From JACMLD01 sp964245425 (lineage in GTDB: Bacteria > Bacteroidota > Bacteroidia > Chitinophagales > Chitinophagaceae): a DNA stretch of 64,000 nt. Made by a program: the position numbers and the translations under genes. The notes under the pieces are model-generated. The model searched no databases. It worked only from the letters and a program-made list of their open reading frames with translations, and had not been told where the DNA came from. Shown piece by piece: positions 1 through 9,419 of the stretch (within the stretch, counting starts at the first letter, position 1; each line of letters opens with the position of its first letter). The stretch is taken from the NCBI GenBank assembly GCA_964245425.1, contig CAXTMV010000001.1, positions 1-64,000 on the forward strand, written 5' to 3'.

Positions 1-424
1 GCATTCCTGACGCTACTTTATTTTGATAGCTTACCCAACTGATATCTATTATTTGCCTGATTTTTGATTCTATGATACTAGAATTCACTTGTAATAAGAT
101 TTTAAAAGTAAGAAAAATTGCGTATATCTATCACCGCGTTCGGCTTTATTATCAACAAATTTATGAGATGAAACTGCTAGGGGAACAGTTATTTTTTGAG
201 TGTATATAATATAGGGTAAACTGCTTGTTGGCGTCAAAAATCACATTGCCGTTCGAGGGATCGTTGTAAGAATAAGTAAGCTGGTCTACAATATTCAATG
301 CACCATGGTAGCGGGTGAGTCTACTAACATCGCTGACAAATCATAAATGCCAATATAATACCACAAGCTGATAAAAACCGCAAAGAATCATTCATTAGCT
401 TCGTAATCATAAACATTCATTGCG
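1..424. other. Gene-poor left edge, 424 bp
   Basis: AT-rich stretch before the first clear gene. The only structure I can support is a short open stretch on the minus strand (161-341) that reads like the tail of an RHS/YD-repeat protein, listed separately. I see no RNA gene and no convincing promoter here for the gene starting at 425. Confidence 0.6.
161..341 (-). pseudogene. Possible RHS/YD-repeat protein remnant
   Basis: On the minus strand, about 60 codons are open between a TGA just upstream and a TAA at 161-163. There is no start codon. The translation contains LTRYHGALNIVDQLTYSYND followed by a short unrelated-looking tail. The LTYSYN element resembles the repeat motif of Bacteroidota RHS/YD proteins (family knowledge recalled, not searched). 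If right, this is a decayed end fragment of a longer gene whose remainder would lie outside the window or is lost. A chance open frame is a real alternative. Confidence 0.28.
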
Positions 425-2362
425 ATGAAACATTTCAAATTCATTATTATTTGCCTGCTGATGACTGTTTGTTCTCAGTTCATATTTGGGCAAACGGAAG
501 TTGAACCCTGGGGCAATATCACCGGTATCAGAACGGAGGGGCAACTGATGGACTTTGAAACAAATCTTACGCTCCTTCAAAAAGATGGACTTGCAAAAGT
601 TACCGCCAAAGAAAAACAACGGCCCAAATTTTCCCGCTCCGGTAATACACAGATCATTTCCTCCAATATAGACAGCCTGTATTTTAAACAATGGGTAACG
701 GATACCGGCAAAGGGCTGGCGCATATTCGTCTTGTACTAACATCAACTGCCCCCCTACAAACAGCGGGCTTATATTATGGTTTTCTGCTGCCTGCAAACA
801 AATTTGACAAAGGAAGCATTCAGCTGGACAACAATAAACCTGTCTTAATAAAAGATCCCACGCTTACTTCCTATTTACAAAAGACCGCAAAGAAAGTAAC
901 ACTTATTTCTGCCAGCGAAACACTGATCATCAGATTTGAAAAACCTGTTGCATTCGTTATTAAAAACGAGATTCCAACAGACACAAAAACCATCCGTTTC
1001 TATTTGCCGTTACATACCGGCGAAGTAAAAAACGGCGAATCCATCAGTACCGATTTCTCCATTACAGCAGCCGGCAAAATAAACAGGCAGCCGGTACAAC
1101 TTGTGATTAATACAAAGATTGCCGGACGTTCTTTTGAAGGACTGGGTGGCAATTTCCGTTTACAAAATCCCGCTGTTGACCCGCAGGTCATTGACTATTG
1201 CCTCAGCAATCTTCGTGTTGCCTGGGGACGCGTTGAGATGCCGTGGCGCTTTTGGCAACCATCGATTGACACCAGTGGAATCGAAATTGCCAAAGCAGGG
1301 CGGTTAAACCCACGCGTGCAAAAATCAATGGAAATGGCACAAAGACTGTATAAAATGGGTATGCCGGTAATTGTAACTGCCTGGTTTCCTCCCGCCTGGG
1401 CAATCTTGGGAAAACCAGCATTTTCTCCAGGTCCAGTCGGCGTCTGGGGTAACCCATTAGATCATACAAAAGACATTGACATTTATAAATCCATTACCGA
1501 TTATATTATTTATTTAAAAAACCAGTATGGTGTGGACGTAGCAGATTTTTCTTTTAATGAATCGGATCTTGGGATCAACATCCGCCAGACAGGAGAAGAG
1601 CATGCGGCGCTCATTAAAGGCCTTGGAAGTTATTTTGCATCAAAAGGCTTGCAAACAAAAATATTACTCGGCGATAATTCCGATGCCAACAGTTATTCCT
1701 TTATCGATCCTGCCATGGCAGATACCGCCACGCATCAATATATAGGCGCCGTATCTTTTCATTCATGGCGGGGATGGGATGCTGCGACATTACAGAAATG
1801 GGCGGATGCGGCTACCGTACTCCACCGTCCATTGCTAATTGGTGAGGGAAGCATTGACGCCGCAGCCTGGGCTTATCCTGCTATTTTGGAAGAACAAACC
1901 TACGCGTTAAAAGAAATCAACCTGTACACAAGGCTGTTGAATATTTGCCAGCCCGCGTCAATTTTGCAATGGCAACTTACATCTGATTATTCACCTGTGG
2001 CCGGGGGAGGTGTCTATGGAGACCATTCCCCAATGCGTCCCACCCAGCGTTTTTGGAACCTCAAACAACTTGCCAGTACGCCAAAATCCTTACAGGCATT
2101 GCAGATAACATCTTCATCTGCCGATATATCCTGCGCGGCGTTAGGAGATAATGAAAAGAAAATTTTTTCTATCCACATAGTAAACAACGCGGCTGCCAGA
2201 AACACCAGTATCAGCGGTCTTCCAACTGGCATAAAAACATTGCGTGTCTGGGTCACTGACAAACAGCGTGGTATGAAAGAAGAAAAACCAGTACAGGTAA
2301 AAAACGGCCGCGCAGATTTCTTACTGGATGCCACCAGCTATACTACTTTACAGACCACCTGA
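425..2362 (+). CDS. Secreted GH30-like (clan GH-A) glycoside hydrolase
   Basis: Predicted exported glycosidase of 645 residues. Residues 1-22 form a signal peptide ending FIFG before Q23. An N-terminal beta-rich region (about 25-225) precedes a (beta/alpha)8-type domain that opens with FEGLGG at 237-242, the usual entry strand of GH30-like enzymes. The probable acid/base is E379 in FSFNES; the probable nucleophile is E474 in LLIGEGS, both on strand ends as expected for clan GH-A retaining enzymes. A C-terminal beta-sandwich (about 560-645) ends the protein, as in GH30. The substrate cannot be read from sequence. It stands alone; the next gene is a small unrelated one. No type IX sorting domain is visible, so periplasm, or outer surface by another route, are both possible. 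Confidence 0.75.
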   Translation: MKHFKFIIICLLMTVCSQFIFGQTEVEPWGNITGIRTEGQLMDFETNLTLLQKDGLAKVTAKEKQRPKFSRSGNTQIISSNIDSLYFKQWVTDTGKGLAHIRLVLTSTAPLQTAGLYYGFLLPANKFDKGSIQLDNNKPVLIKDPTLTSYLQKTAKKVTLISASETLIIRFEKPVAFVIKNEIPTDTKTIRFYLPLHTGEVKNGESISTDFSITAAGKINRQPVQLVINTKIAGRSFEGLGGNFRLQNPAVDPQVIDYCLSNLRVAWGRVEMPWRFWQPSIDTSGIEIAKAGRLNPRVQKSMEMAQRLYKMGMPVIVTAWFPPAWAILGKPAFSPGPVGVWGNPLDHTKDIDIYKSITDYIIYLKNQYGVDVADFSFNESDLGINIRQTGEEHAALIKGLGSYFASKGLQTKILLGDNSDANSYSFIDPAMADTATHQYIGAVSFHSWRGWDAATLQKWADAATVLHRPLLIGEGSIDAAAWAYPAILEEQTYALKEINLYTRLLNICQPASILQWQLTSDYSPVAGGGVYGDHSPMRPTQRFWNLKQLASTPKSLQALQITSSSADISCAALGDNEKKIFSIHIVNNAAARNTSISGLPTGIKTLRVWVTDKQRGMKEEKPVQVKNGRADFLLDATSYTTLQTT

Positions 2363-2498
2363 TTGTATTAAATTGTAGCAGTATATATTCAACCGGTCAA
2401 GGACGCTAACTGTAAGCTATATTCTATTTAAGTCCTTTCTATAAGCATAGCCCCACTAAAATTGTTGAACTTTCCGTACATTACCCCATCTTTAATCC

Positions 2499-2732
2499 AT
2501 GACAGAGCAAGATCAAATCATCCAACCCGGCGACACCGTCCGCCACAAGTCCAATCCGCGTTTCAGCAACCTGGCTGGCATGACTGTTATTGAGGTCGAC
2601 GACAGCCGGGCAAAATGCGCGTTCAGTGATTGGGAAGCCCATGGTGAACCCACTGACGGGTGGATACCGCTTGAAGACTTGGTGCTGGTTGCCAAAAACC
2701 CCGGCGGCGAATTGCCAAATGTCGTTGCGTGA
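2499..2732 (+). CDS. Small YodC-like (DUF2158-like) protein
   Basis: A 77-residue acidic cytosolic protein. The pattern GDTVRHKSNPRF, then MTVIEV, then a C-x-x-x-x-W element resembles the short SH3-like DUF2158/YodC family, whose function is unknown. Length fits that family. A GTTG at 2464-2467 followed 19 bases later by CATCTTTA is a weak promoter-like match, but it would leave almost no leader. A longer overlapping frame at 2590-2889 lacks family resemblance and is taken as a shadow. Confidence 0.6.
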   Translation: MTEQDQIIQPGDTVRHKSNPRFSNLAGMTVIEVDDSRAKCAFSDWEAHGEPTDGWIPLEDLVLVAKNPGGELPNVVA

Positions 2733-2944
2733 GCTGCCTGGGCGTAAATTGAAAGCATGGCAGCCGTACTATTACGGTATATTCAACACAACCCTACAGA
2801 AATTTCATAACGACAGCTTTTTAGGCTGGGCGGCTTTGGATCCTGCAAGTAGGAATAATGATGATAATGGAATAATCATCCTTAAATAAGACAATTTGTC
2901 TTTAAATACAGCCGACTTGCTTTTTAATAGATTACATTACAGGA

Positions 2945-3169
2945 ATGCAAAGCACGCCTGAGCTGGATGAATACCGCAGGTTTCTTATTTGGTTTGAAGA
3001 GCACTATCCCATTCTCAACAGAGATTACTGGCAACATATTACCGTTCCTACACCTGGTGAAGGCGTAAAAGTGATGAGCACCAGTTTGGAACCATCTATC
3101 TTTAATCAACTGCTGCAGATTGAATTCGACTATTATCATCCCTGGAACAAACAGGCGGCTGCTCAATAA
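2945..3169 (+). CDS. Small hypothetical protein
   Basis: A 74-residue protein with many aromatic and acidic residues (RFLIWFEEHYPILNRDYW near the start) and no signal peptide or membrane segment. I do not recognise the family. It follows the YodC-like gene in the same direction after about 210 bases. The composition is protein-like and no better frame exists on either strand, so I regard it as probably real. Confidence 0.5.
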   Translation: MQSTPELDEYRRFLIWFEEHYPILNRDYWQHITVPTPGEGVKVMSTSLEPSIFNQLLQIEFDYYHPWNKQAAAQ

Positions 3170-3206
3170 AGAGCATGCCTAAAATATACCTCAAATCAAT
3201 GCAAAT

Positions 3207-3434
3207 ATGGCTCCATTTTCAGGGCAAAATGCCCGGCTTATACCAAAGAACGTGATTGAAAACATCACTTTAAAAAAAATATTGTTGTTATATCCTGAGG
3301 CCATCACCTACAAATCACTCATCAGGTTTAAGCATGAAAAAGGCAAGGCAACCCTCAACCTTGATTTATTACCGCGGGAGCTGGCAGCAAAAATATGTAA
3401 GTTGTTTTACTCGCCTGATTATAATTCTTTTTAA
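3207..3434 (+). CDS. Small hypothetical protein, doubtful
   Basis: A 75-residue basic protein that ends overlapping the last bases of the convergent regulator gene. The second half (KATLNLDLLPRELAAKICKLF) looks like a helical globular segment; the first ten codons run across a GGGCA-AAA-TGCCC hairpin (3222-3234) that might instead be an intergenic structure. There is no other Met in frame, so the start is uncertain. I do not recognise it. Confidence 0.35.
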   Translation: MAPFSGQNARLIPKNVIENITLKKILLLYPEAITYKSLIRFKHEKGKATLNLDLLPRELAAKICKLFYSPDYNSF

Positions 3435-4321
3435 GCCCTCACTTCAAGTTTATATCCCCTGCCTCGTATAACGACAATTTTGATAGTCGGATCAGATTCC
3501 AGTTTTTTTCTCAGTTTTGAAATGAACATATCCAGGCTGCGGCCTACTATAACACCTTCATCTTCCCATATCTCTTTTTGAAGCCGGCTTCGCTCAATGG
3601 CCTCGTTCGGCGACAACGCGAAAATGCGAAGTACACGGGCCTCTGTGTTGGTCAGGTGGAGGGTTTCTCCATTTACCATGAGCTTATGATTCTCTGCGTC
3701 GAACGACATCGACCCCAAAGTGAACAGGCCAGTACCCAGACCGGCCGGCGAGGCCCTCTCCTGCCTGACAAATCCCAAAAAAATAAATCCTGCAACGGCT
3801 AAAAACAACAGCGCGCCTAAAAAATACCCGCTCTTTGCTGTAACGATGCCTGCCGGTTTAAATTTTATATTAATCATGTAACACGCTGTGGATTGCCTTC
3901 TCCCTATACAGGCCACAATATCATCTTTCTTATTTTTGGATATCGCATATCCATAAGCTACACTGCCATCGGAACAGTTCAGTACATCAACCACATAATC
4001 ACTGGCAAGCGGGTCTTTGGCCAACAAACGCTGCGTAATATGCACCAGGGAGTCGGGTTGAAAAGTAAAAGCCTTCTCAAAGCTGACCTGGTATTCATTT
4101 CCCGCGACCTTCTTTACCGGCAGCACCCGCGAAGTGCTGTCGCCCGACTGGAGGAGTATTTCATGCCCGATCCGGCGAAGCAAAATTTCCCTTCTGGCAA
4201 AGTCAAAGTCATCACGGCCGGTCATACTGAAAGCCACGCAGATGATGGAGATAAAAAACAACAATAATAATCCGACCCTGTGCTTCCGGCTAATGGGCAG
4301 GAGATTTCTTCTAATAAGCAT
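3431..4321 (-). CDS. Membrane-anchored winged-helix regulator (OmpR/PhoB-type DNA-binding domain)
   Basis: A 296-residue one-component regulator. Hydrophobic segments lie at about 16-33 and 165-185, so residues 34-164 are probably periplasmic and the C-terminus cytoplasmic. Residues about 202-296 form an OmpR/PhoB-type winged helix: LTNTEARVLRIF, then RSLDMFISKLRKKLE as the recognition helix, then IRGRGYKL at 285-292 as the wing. There is no receiver or kinase domain, so it resembles ToxR/CadC-like membrane regulators in logic but with a C-terminal DNA-binding domain. The periplasmic part contains Cys residues (116, 138, 147) that could form a disulphide. It is divergent from the exported protein at 4502, a natural target candidate. 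Confidence 0.75.
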   Translation of the reverse strand: MLIRRNLLPISRKHRVGLLLLFFISIICVAFSMTGRDDFDFARREILLRRIGHEILLQSGDSTSRVLPVKKVAGNEYQVSFEKAFTFQPDSLVHITQRLLAKDPLASDYVVDVLNCSDGSVAYGYAISKNKKDDIVACIGRRQSTACYMINIKFKPAGIVTAKSGYFLGALLFLAVAGFIFLGFVRQERASPAGLGTGLFTLGSMSFDAENHKLMVNGETLHLTNTEARVLRIFALSPNEAIERSRLQKEIWEDEGVIVGRSLDMFISKLRKKLESDPTIKIVVIRGRGYKLEVRA

Positions 4322-4395
4322 ACTGTCAAGATATTATTTACAAAGTTTACACTATTATTTACGATCCGGGTTCCTTAGGCTGCCATAAATCAAAG

Positions 4396-4403
4396 TATTT
4401 TTG
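4396..4403 (+). promoter_or_regulatory. Bacteroidota-type -7 box for the 4502 gene
   Basis: TATTTTTG matches the TAnnTTTG -7 consensus exactly, about 100 bases before the start codon at 4502. The -33 region is poor (no TTTG at the right distance), which would fit a promoter that needs an activator such as the divergent membrane regulator. That link is inference. Confidence 0.4.
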
Positions 4404-4501
4404 TTGCACCTACTTTAAAAGGATACGAAAAACCAACGAAATGCCTCAAACGGATCTGATGTACCAAGAAATAAAACAGGTCAATTAAACCAACAAACAA
4501 T

Positions 4502-5047
4502 ATGAAAAAAGTTATTTATGCGCTGATCTTGCCGCTGGTGGTAATAAGCGGACTAGTAGTATTTGCCAATCGCGAAATCAAAAATGACAGTTCTACAAAA
4601 TCAACCCCCAAGCCACTCTCTGCTGCTGAAAGCCAAGCCGAATTGAAAAGATGGGAGGCGACCCCTGAGGGTATAAAGTACAAAAAATGGGAAGCCTCTC
4701 CCGAAGGTACAAAAGTGCTTGCCGGTGCTGCAAAATTAGGGAAGTATACCAGTACTTCTGCCAATATGGAGGCTGTTGTAACCTCTCTATATCTTCCGCC
4801 AGGTTCACTATTGGGTTTCGGAGTGATGGCCAGGATTAATGGCGACGATTATATTCTTAGTTTTGGGCTGGAAAATTCCAATGAATTTCAGCTATTGCAC
4901 ACCCTGAAAGTTAATGACAAAATAATTATAAAAAGCCATGTTGTATCGTACGCGCCCAAGTATGCATATCCAATAGTATCGGGCGACTATGTAGAACGAG
5001 ACGATAAAATAATGTATAAACGTGCCCCTCGCAAAGGCGGTTGCTGA
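4502..5047 (+). CDS. Small exported hypothetical with duplicated W-E-A-x-P-E-G motif
   Basis: A 181-residue protein with an N-terminal hydrophobic segment (about 4-22) that is either an uncleaved anchor or a signal peptide. Residues 51-57 and 63-69 carry the same motif (WEATPEG, WEASPEG), spaced 12 residues apart, in a charged helical stretch. The rest (about 80-175) is predicted beta-rich and ends in a basic tail with a final Cys. I do not recognise the family and no catalytic motif is visible. It is divergent from the membrane-anchored regulator, with 180 bases between the start codons. Confidence 0.6.
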   Translation: MKKVIYALILPLVVISGLVVFANREIKNDSSTKSTPKPLSAAESQAELKRWEATPEGIKYKKWEASPEGTKVLAGAAKLGKYTSTSANMEAVVTSLYLPPGSLLGFGVMARINGDDYILSFGLENSNEFQLLHTLKVNDKIIIKSHVVSYAPKYAYPIVSGDYVERDDKIMYKRAPRKGGC

Positions 5048-5314
5048 GTAAATAAATGATGACATACATAGATGTCTTGTGTTCAGTGACAAACCGAACC
5101 ACATAAAAAACATATATTAGTCAAGAAAAATTTATTAAAAAGAAAATAAAGCCAGGAAAGATAGTATCATACAGCCCTATTTTATTGCAGTGTATTTTTA
5201 CAAATCAAGAAACCAATGTACACCGTATTCTATACAGCGCGCAATTAGTCTAATTTATATTATCTGCATCCCCCCCTATTCCATATCAGCCTTTTCGACA
5301 TTGTCTTCCTGGGA

Positions 5315-8300
5315 ATGGTATTTACCGGGCTCAACTTCGGCCTGTTGCTCTGGTTTACCAAAAGACAACAGCAGGCGGCCAACCGCTTTCTCGCGGCGGC
5401 ACTGGCCATTGTAGTTGTATGGCTCGCGCGGCTGGTAGGTAATGATATGGGCTTACCTGCGTCTTTTCCGCTTTGGACGCACCTGCCCCTTAAATATTCC
5501 CTGGCATTGGGCCCGCTGATTTTTTTCTATGTGCGCCGCATAACGCAGCCCGCCGATGCATTCCGCAAAAAAGACCTGCTTCATTTCAGCCCATTGCTGA
5601 TTGAACTGGCCGCCCAGGTGCTGCCCGGGCACCTGGATACCATTGTTCCCTGGCTGGCATTTGTATCGGCGGCCGTCTATTGCTGGCTTGCCTCCTGGCA
5701 GATACGGCAATTTTACCGGCAACTACCTTTCAGCGGCGGCGACCGGCACCGTTTTCAGTTGCGCTGGCTACAGAACCAACTGCTGGCTATAGCACTGGGA
5801 TGGATACTGTGGCTCCTACCCGCAGCGGCCAATTATTTTTTTTACCCCCTGCAGTTGGGTGCAATTCTTGAGCACAGTTTGCAGCTGCTGTCAGCCATGA
5901 TGTTTATCCGGATTGCAGTGGTGGCTTTTATAAGGCCGGAAACCGCCGGCAACAGCGACAGCCCTTCCCCTGTTAAGCCATCAGTGCCTTCGGAATTAAG
6001 ACAAAAAGCCGGCTGGCTAAAGCAAATGGTAAAAGAAAAAGCCTATTACCAGAACCCGGAACTCAATGTACAAACGCTGGCCGCAAAACTAGGATTGACT
6101 TCCCACGAACTGTCGAGGATCATCAACACCGGCATCAAAAAAAACTTCGCTGATTTTATCAATGCCTACCGCGTGGCCGATACCATTCAAAAAATGCAGG
6201 ATCCGGCCTATGACCAAATTACGTTGCTCGGCATTGCATGGGATGCCGGCTTCAACTCAAAAACCAGTTTCAACCGCATTTTTAAAGAAATGACAGGCAA
6301 AACGCCCGCAGAATATAAAACAGACCTAAAAAAAGGAGTCCCGATTTACAAAATGGGACGCCGGCCCCCCGCCGCAGCTGTAATTTCATGGTCTCAAACC
6401 AACAGCATGTTTAGAAATTACTGTAAAACGGCCTGGAGAAATATACTAAAGCATAAATTTTATTCCGCCATTAATATTGCCGGTCTCGCCCTTGGCCTCA
6501 CGGTAGGCATCCTGGTGTTGCTATGGGTAAAGGATGAGCTGGGATTTGACGGTTATTACAAAAAGGCGGATGCCATTTACCGGGTAGAACTTTGGGGCGG
6601 TACGGGCAATAACCGGCAGATATTCAGCATTGGGGTGGCGCCCATCGGGCTGTTTGCCAAACAGCAGCTGGCTGGCATAGAAGACTACACAAGGCTAACC
6701 GGCAACTACGATTACTCCCTGTACAAGTACAAAGACAAGGTTTTTGGCGATGAGCGATCTGTATACGCAGATCCCTCCCTGTTTTCAATGTTTGATATCC
6801 ATCTTATAAAAGGCAACCAGGCAAAGCCTTTTATTGCCGACAACTCGGTTGTCATTACCCGGAAAATGGCAGCCAAGTTTTTTGGCGATGAAGACCCCAT
6901 GGGCAAAGTGATCATGGGCGATGACAAAGCGCCGCTGGTGGTAAGTGCTGTAATAGATGATATGCCAAAGAACTCCAGCCTGCAATACGATATAATCATG
7001 CCGATAAGCGCTCATTTTAAAAGGCAGTTGGCGCAGCAAAACGACATGAGCAATAATTTTGCCATTCTCAATTATATCACTTTCGTGCAAATCAAACCGG
7101 GCAGTGATCTCAAAAAGCTGGCAAAGCAAATTACAGCACTTCACTTGCAACACAGTCCAGATGATACCGATGCAGACTACCTGTTGCTCCCCATCAACAA
7201 AATGCATTTATACAATGCAGACATGAGCGATAACGGCATCTCAACTGTACGCATATTTATTGCCATTGCCCTGCTGATATTGGTGATTGCCTGCATTAAT
7301 TATGTAAACCTGTCTACGGCCAGGTCGATGTTGCGGGCAAAAGAGATAAGTATGCGCAAGATCATCGGTGCCGGTAAGGCGCAGTTGTTTACGCAGTTTA
7401 TAGTAGAAACTGCATTCTTGTTTACGATTGCCGCTGTGTTGGCCATTGCGTTCATCTACCTGCTGATCCCCGTTTTCAATACTTTATCCGGCAAAGACAT
7501 GCGTTTTAACCTGGCAGATTACCGTGTCTGGCTCCTGCTGCTCACCGCCATTGCCGGTACACTGGCGGCATCCAGCATCTACCCTGCCCTGCTATTGTCA
7601 TCCTTCGAACCATTGAAAGCACTCAAGGGAAAAATATCTGCCGGCCTGGGCGATGTGCTCTTCCGTAAAATACTGGTGGTTACGCAGTTTGCTGTTTCTA
7701 TTATCCTGATTGTAGGCACCATCATCATCACCGGGCAATTGAATTTTATCCGCACCACCGGTGTTGGATACGATAAAAAACATGTGTTCACTTTCTGGAT
7801 GCGGGATATGGACAAACATTATGATGCGGTAAAAGCGGAGTTATTAAAAGAGCCAGGCATAGCCGGCGTTACCCGATCCAATCAAAACATTGTGCACTTC
7901 CAGGGTTTTACCGGCGATGTTGACTGGGATGGAAAGGATCCCAAACAAAACACCATCATGCATCCCATTGTAGTTGACAGGGACCTGTTATCATTCTTTA
8001 AAATGCAGCTGTTGACCGGCACGTCTTTTACGGGCGGCCAGATAGATACGGCGCATTACATCCTAAACCAGGCCGCCATCAATGAAATGGGTATTAAAGA
8101 TCCCATTGGCAAAAGATTTCGGATGCAGGGTATCACGGGTACCATTATTGGCGTGGTAAAAGATTTTCATTATATGTCAATGAAAGAAAAAATAGCACCT
8201 TGCATCTTTTGGTTTGCCCCGCAATACCTGAACACCATCTATATCAAAACAACTGCCACCGGCACCCAACGGGCTATCGCAGCCGCCGGCGCGCAATTCA

Positions 8301-8764
8301 AACAATACAACGCTGAATATCCTTTTGGCTACGCTTTCCTGGATGAAATTTTTGATCAGATTTATCAAAGCGAACAACGCGAGGGCACCTTATTTTCCTG
8401 GTTTGCAGCCATCGCCATTTTTATTTCCTGTCTTGGACTGCTGGGTTTAACAGCCTATACGGCGCAGGTGCGTACCCGGGAAATCGGTGATAGTAAAGTA
8501 CTCGGCGCAAGAGTTACCAGCGTCATACGTTTACTCGCTACAGATTTTATGAAACTGGTATTTATTGCCATGCTGATTGCAGCACCCGTTGCCTGGTATT
8601 GTATGCACCGGTGGCTGGCAGATTTTGCCTATCGAATTTCTATCGGCTGGCAGGTGTTTGCAGTGGCAGGTGGAATGGCGGTGCTGATTGCTTTTATTAC
8701 CATCAGCCTGCAGGCTGTGAAAGCTGCCACCGCCAATCCTGTTCGTATTCTCCGATCAGAATAA
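5315..8764 (+). CDS. AraC-type membrane regulator fused to a MacB/FtsX-type ABC permease
   Basis: One uninterrupted frame of 1149 codons joins two normally separate proteins. Residues 1-205 are hydrophobic with about six membrane spans, as in Bacteroidota membrane AraC regulators. Residues about 235-340 are an AraC HTH pair (LNVQTLAAKLGLTSHELSRI; then TLLGIAWDAGFNSKTSFNRI). After a linker, M365 begins a typical FtsX/MacB permease start (RNYCKTAWRNILKHKFYSAI) with a periplasmic MacB-like core, four membrane spans and a second core, ending VRILRSE. The ATPase partner is not in the window. The reading frame carries hydrophobic, membrane-like codons upstream of the ATG at 5315 back to a TAG at 5246, with no ATG, so the true start may be CTG at 5264. 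I infer a membrane regulator controlling or sensing its own exporter. Confidence 0.8.
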   Translation: MVFTGLNFGLLLWFTKRQQQAANRFLAAALAIVVVWLARLVGNDMGLPASFPLWTHLPLKYSLALGPLIFFYVRRITQPADAFRKKDLLHFSPLLIELAAQVLPGHLDTIVPWLAFVSAAVYCWLASWQIRQFYRQLPFSGGDRHRFQLRWLQNQLLAIALGWILWLLPAAANYFFYPLQLGAILEHSLQLLSAMMFIRIAVVAFIRPETAGNSDSPSPVKPSVPSELRQKAGWLKQMVKEKAYYQNPELNVQTLAAKLGLTSHELSRIINTGIKKNFADFINAYRVADTIQKMQDPAYDQITLLGIAWDAGFNSKTSFNRIFKEMTGKTPAEYKTDLKKGVPIYKMGRRPPAAAVISWSQTNSMFRNYCKTAWRNILKHKFYSAINIAGLALGLTVGILVLLWVKDELGFDGYYKKADAIYRVELWGGTGNNRQIFSIGVAPIGLFAKQQLAGIEDYTRLTGNYDYSLYKYKDKVFGDERSVYADPSLFSMFDIHLIKGNQAKPFIADNSVVITRKMAAKFFGDEDPMGKVIMGDDKAPLVVSAVIDDMPKNSSLQYDIIMPISAHFKRQLAQQNDMSNNFAILNYITFVQIKPGSDLKKLAKQITALHLQHSPDDTDADYLLLPINKMHLYNADMSDNGISTVRIFIAIALLILVIACINYVNLSTARSMLRAKEISMRKIIGAGKAQLFTQFIVETAFLFTIAAVLAIAFIYLLIPVFNTLSGKDMRFNLADYRVWLLLLTAIAGTLAASSIYPALLLSSFEPLKALKGKISAGLGDVLFRKILVVTQFAVSIILIVGTIIITGQLNFIRTTGVGYDKKHVFTFWMRDMDKHYDAVKAELLKEPGIAGVTRSNQNIVHFQGFTGDVDWDGKDPKQNTIMHPIVVDRDLLSFFKMQLLTGTSFTGGQIDTAHYILNQAAINEMGIKDPIGKRFRMQGITGTIIGVVKDFHYMSMKEKIAPCIFWFAPQYLNTIYIKTTATGTQRAIAAAGAQFKQYNAEYPFGYAFLDEIFDQIYQSEQREGTLFSWFAAIAIFISCLGLLGLTAYTAQVRTREIGDSKVLGARVTSVIRLLATDFMKLVFIAMLIAAPVAWYCMHRWLADFAYRISIGWQVFAVAGGMAVLIAFITISLQAVKAATANPVRILRSE

Positions 8765-8807
8765 GTGGCTGGATATATTATTCAATCCTGGTCTGGCTGT
8801 GGCAAAA

Positions 8808-9383
8808 TTAAAGGCCGAGCTGCCTTTTCAAAAAACCCGTCGTTACTACCGTTGCAAACTCTTCTTGTAAACTCGCCAGGGCTGTTTCATGCATCCATTC
8901 AGCAGGATAATTTTGACCTGCCAGGCCTTTTTTATTGAAAGTAGCGGTAGCATCCGAGACAACAAAAGTGTCAAAGCCAAAATTCCCGGCCATCCGGGCC
9001 GTGGTAGATATACAATGATCTGTGGTGAGCCCTACAATAATAAGTTTGGTAATTTTTGCCTGGCCTAGTTGCTGTTGGAGGTTGGTGCCAATAAAGGCAC
9101 TGTTTACATTTTTAGTAATGACCTGTTCACCGCTTATCGGCTTTACCAAGTCTTTGAACGCATTTCCTGCATTCGTTTCATGCAACAAAGAGGCTGGATT
9201 GGAAGAACAGTGTTTAATATGAAAAAGCGGCAGCTCGTTCTTCCTCCAGCAACCTAAAAGATCGGCGGCATTTTCTTCCGCACCATAATTGTTTCGCTGG
9301 CCGCCCCAATAGTCAATATCATCAAACCCCGTTTGAATATCAACCAAAATTAAGGCAGGTCTGTCTGTCTTTTTAATATCCAT
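8808..9383 (-). CDS. Isochorismatase-like cysteine hydrolase
   Basis: A 191-residue cytosolic enzyme of the isochorismatase-like superfamily. The catalytic triad is visible: D15 in ILVDIQ, K91 in ITKNVNSAF, and C124 in GLTTDHCIST. The length is normal for the family, whose members hydrolyse amides, isochorismate or related bonds; the substrate cannot be told from sequence. It is the last gene of a leftward group with the M24-like and Crp-like genes (36 bases after the M24 gene). Confidence 0.85.
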   Translation of the reverse strand: MDIKKTDRPALILVDIQTGFDDIDYWGGQRNNYGAEENAADLLGCWRKNELPLFHIKHCSSNPASLLHETNAGNAFKDLVKPISGEQVITKNVNSAFIGTNLQQQLGQAKITKLIIVGLTTDHCISTTARMAGNFGFDTFVVSDATATFNKKGLAGQNYPAEWMHETALASLQEEFATVVTTGFLKRQLGL

Positions 9384-9419
9384 CTATGACTGAAATTTAT
9401 ATGCCATGCGCCAACTCGC

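Noticed and set aside
6330..6410. Separate FtsX gene starting at the ATG at 6407
   Set aside because: No stop codon lies between the AraC part and this ATG in the given sequence, so two genes are not supported, although internal initiation remains possible.
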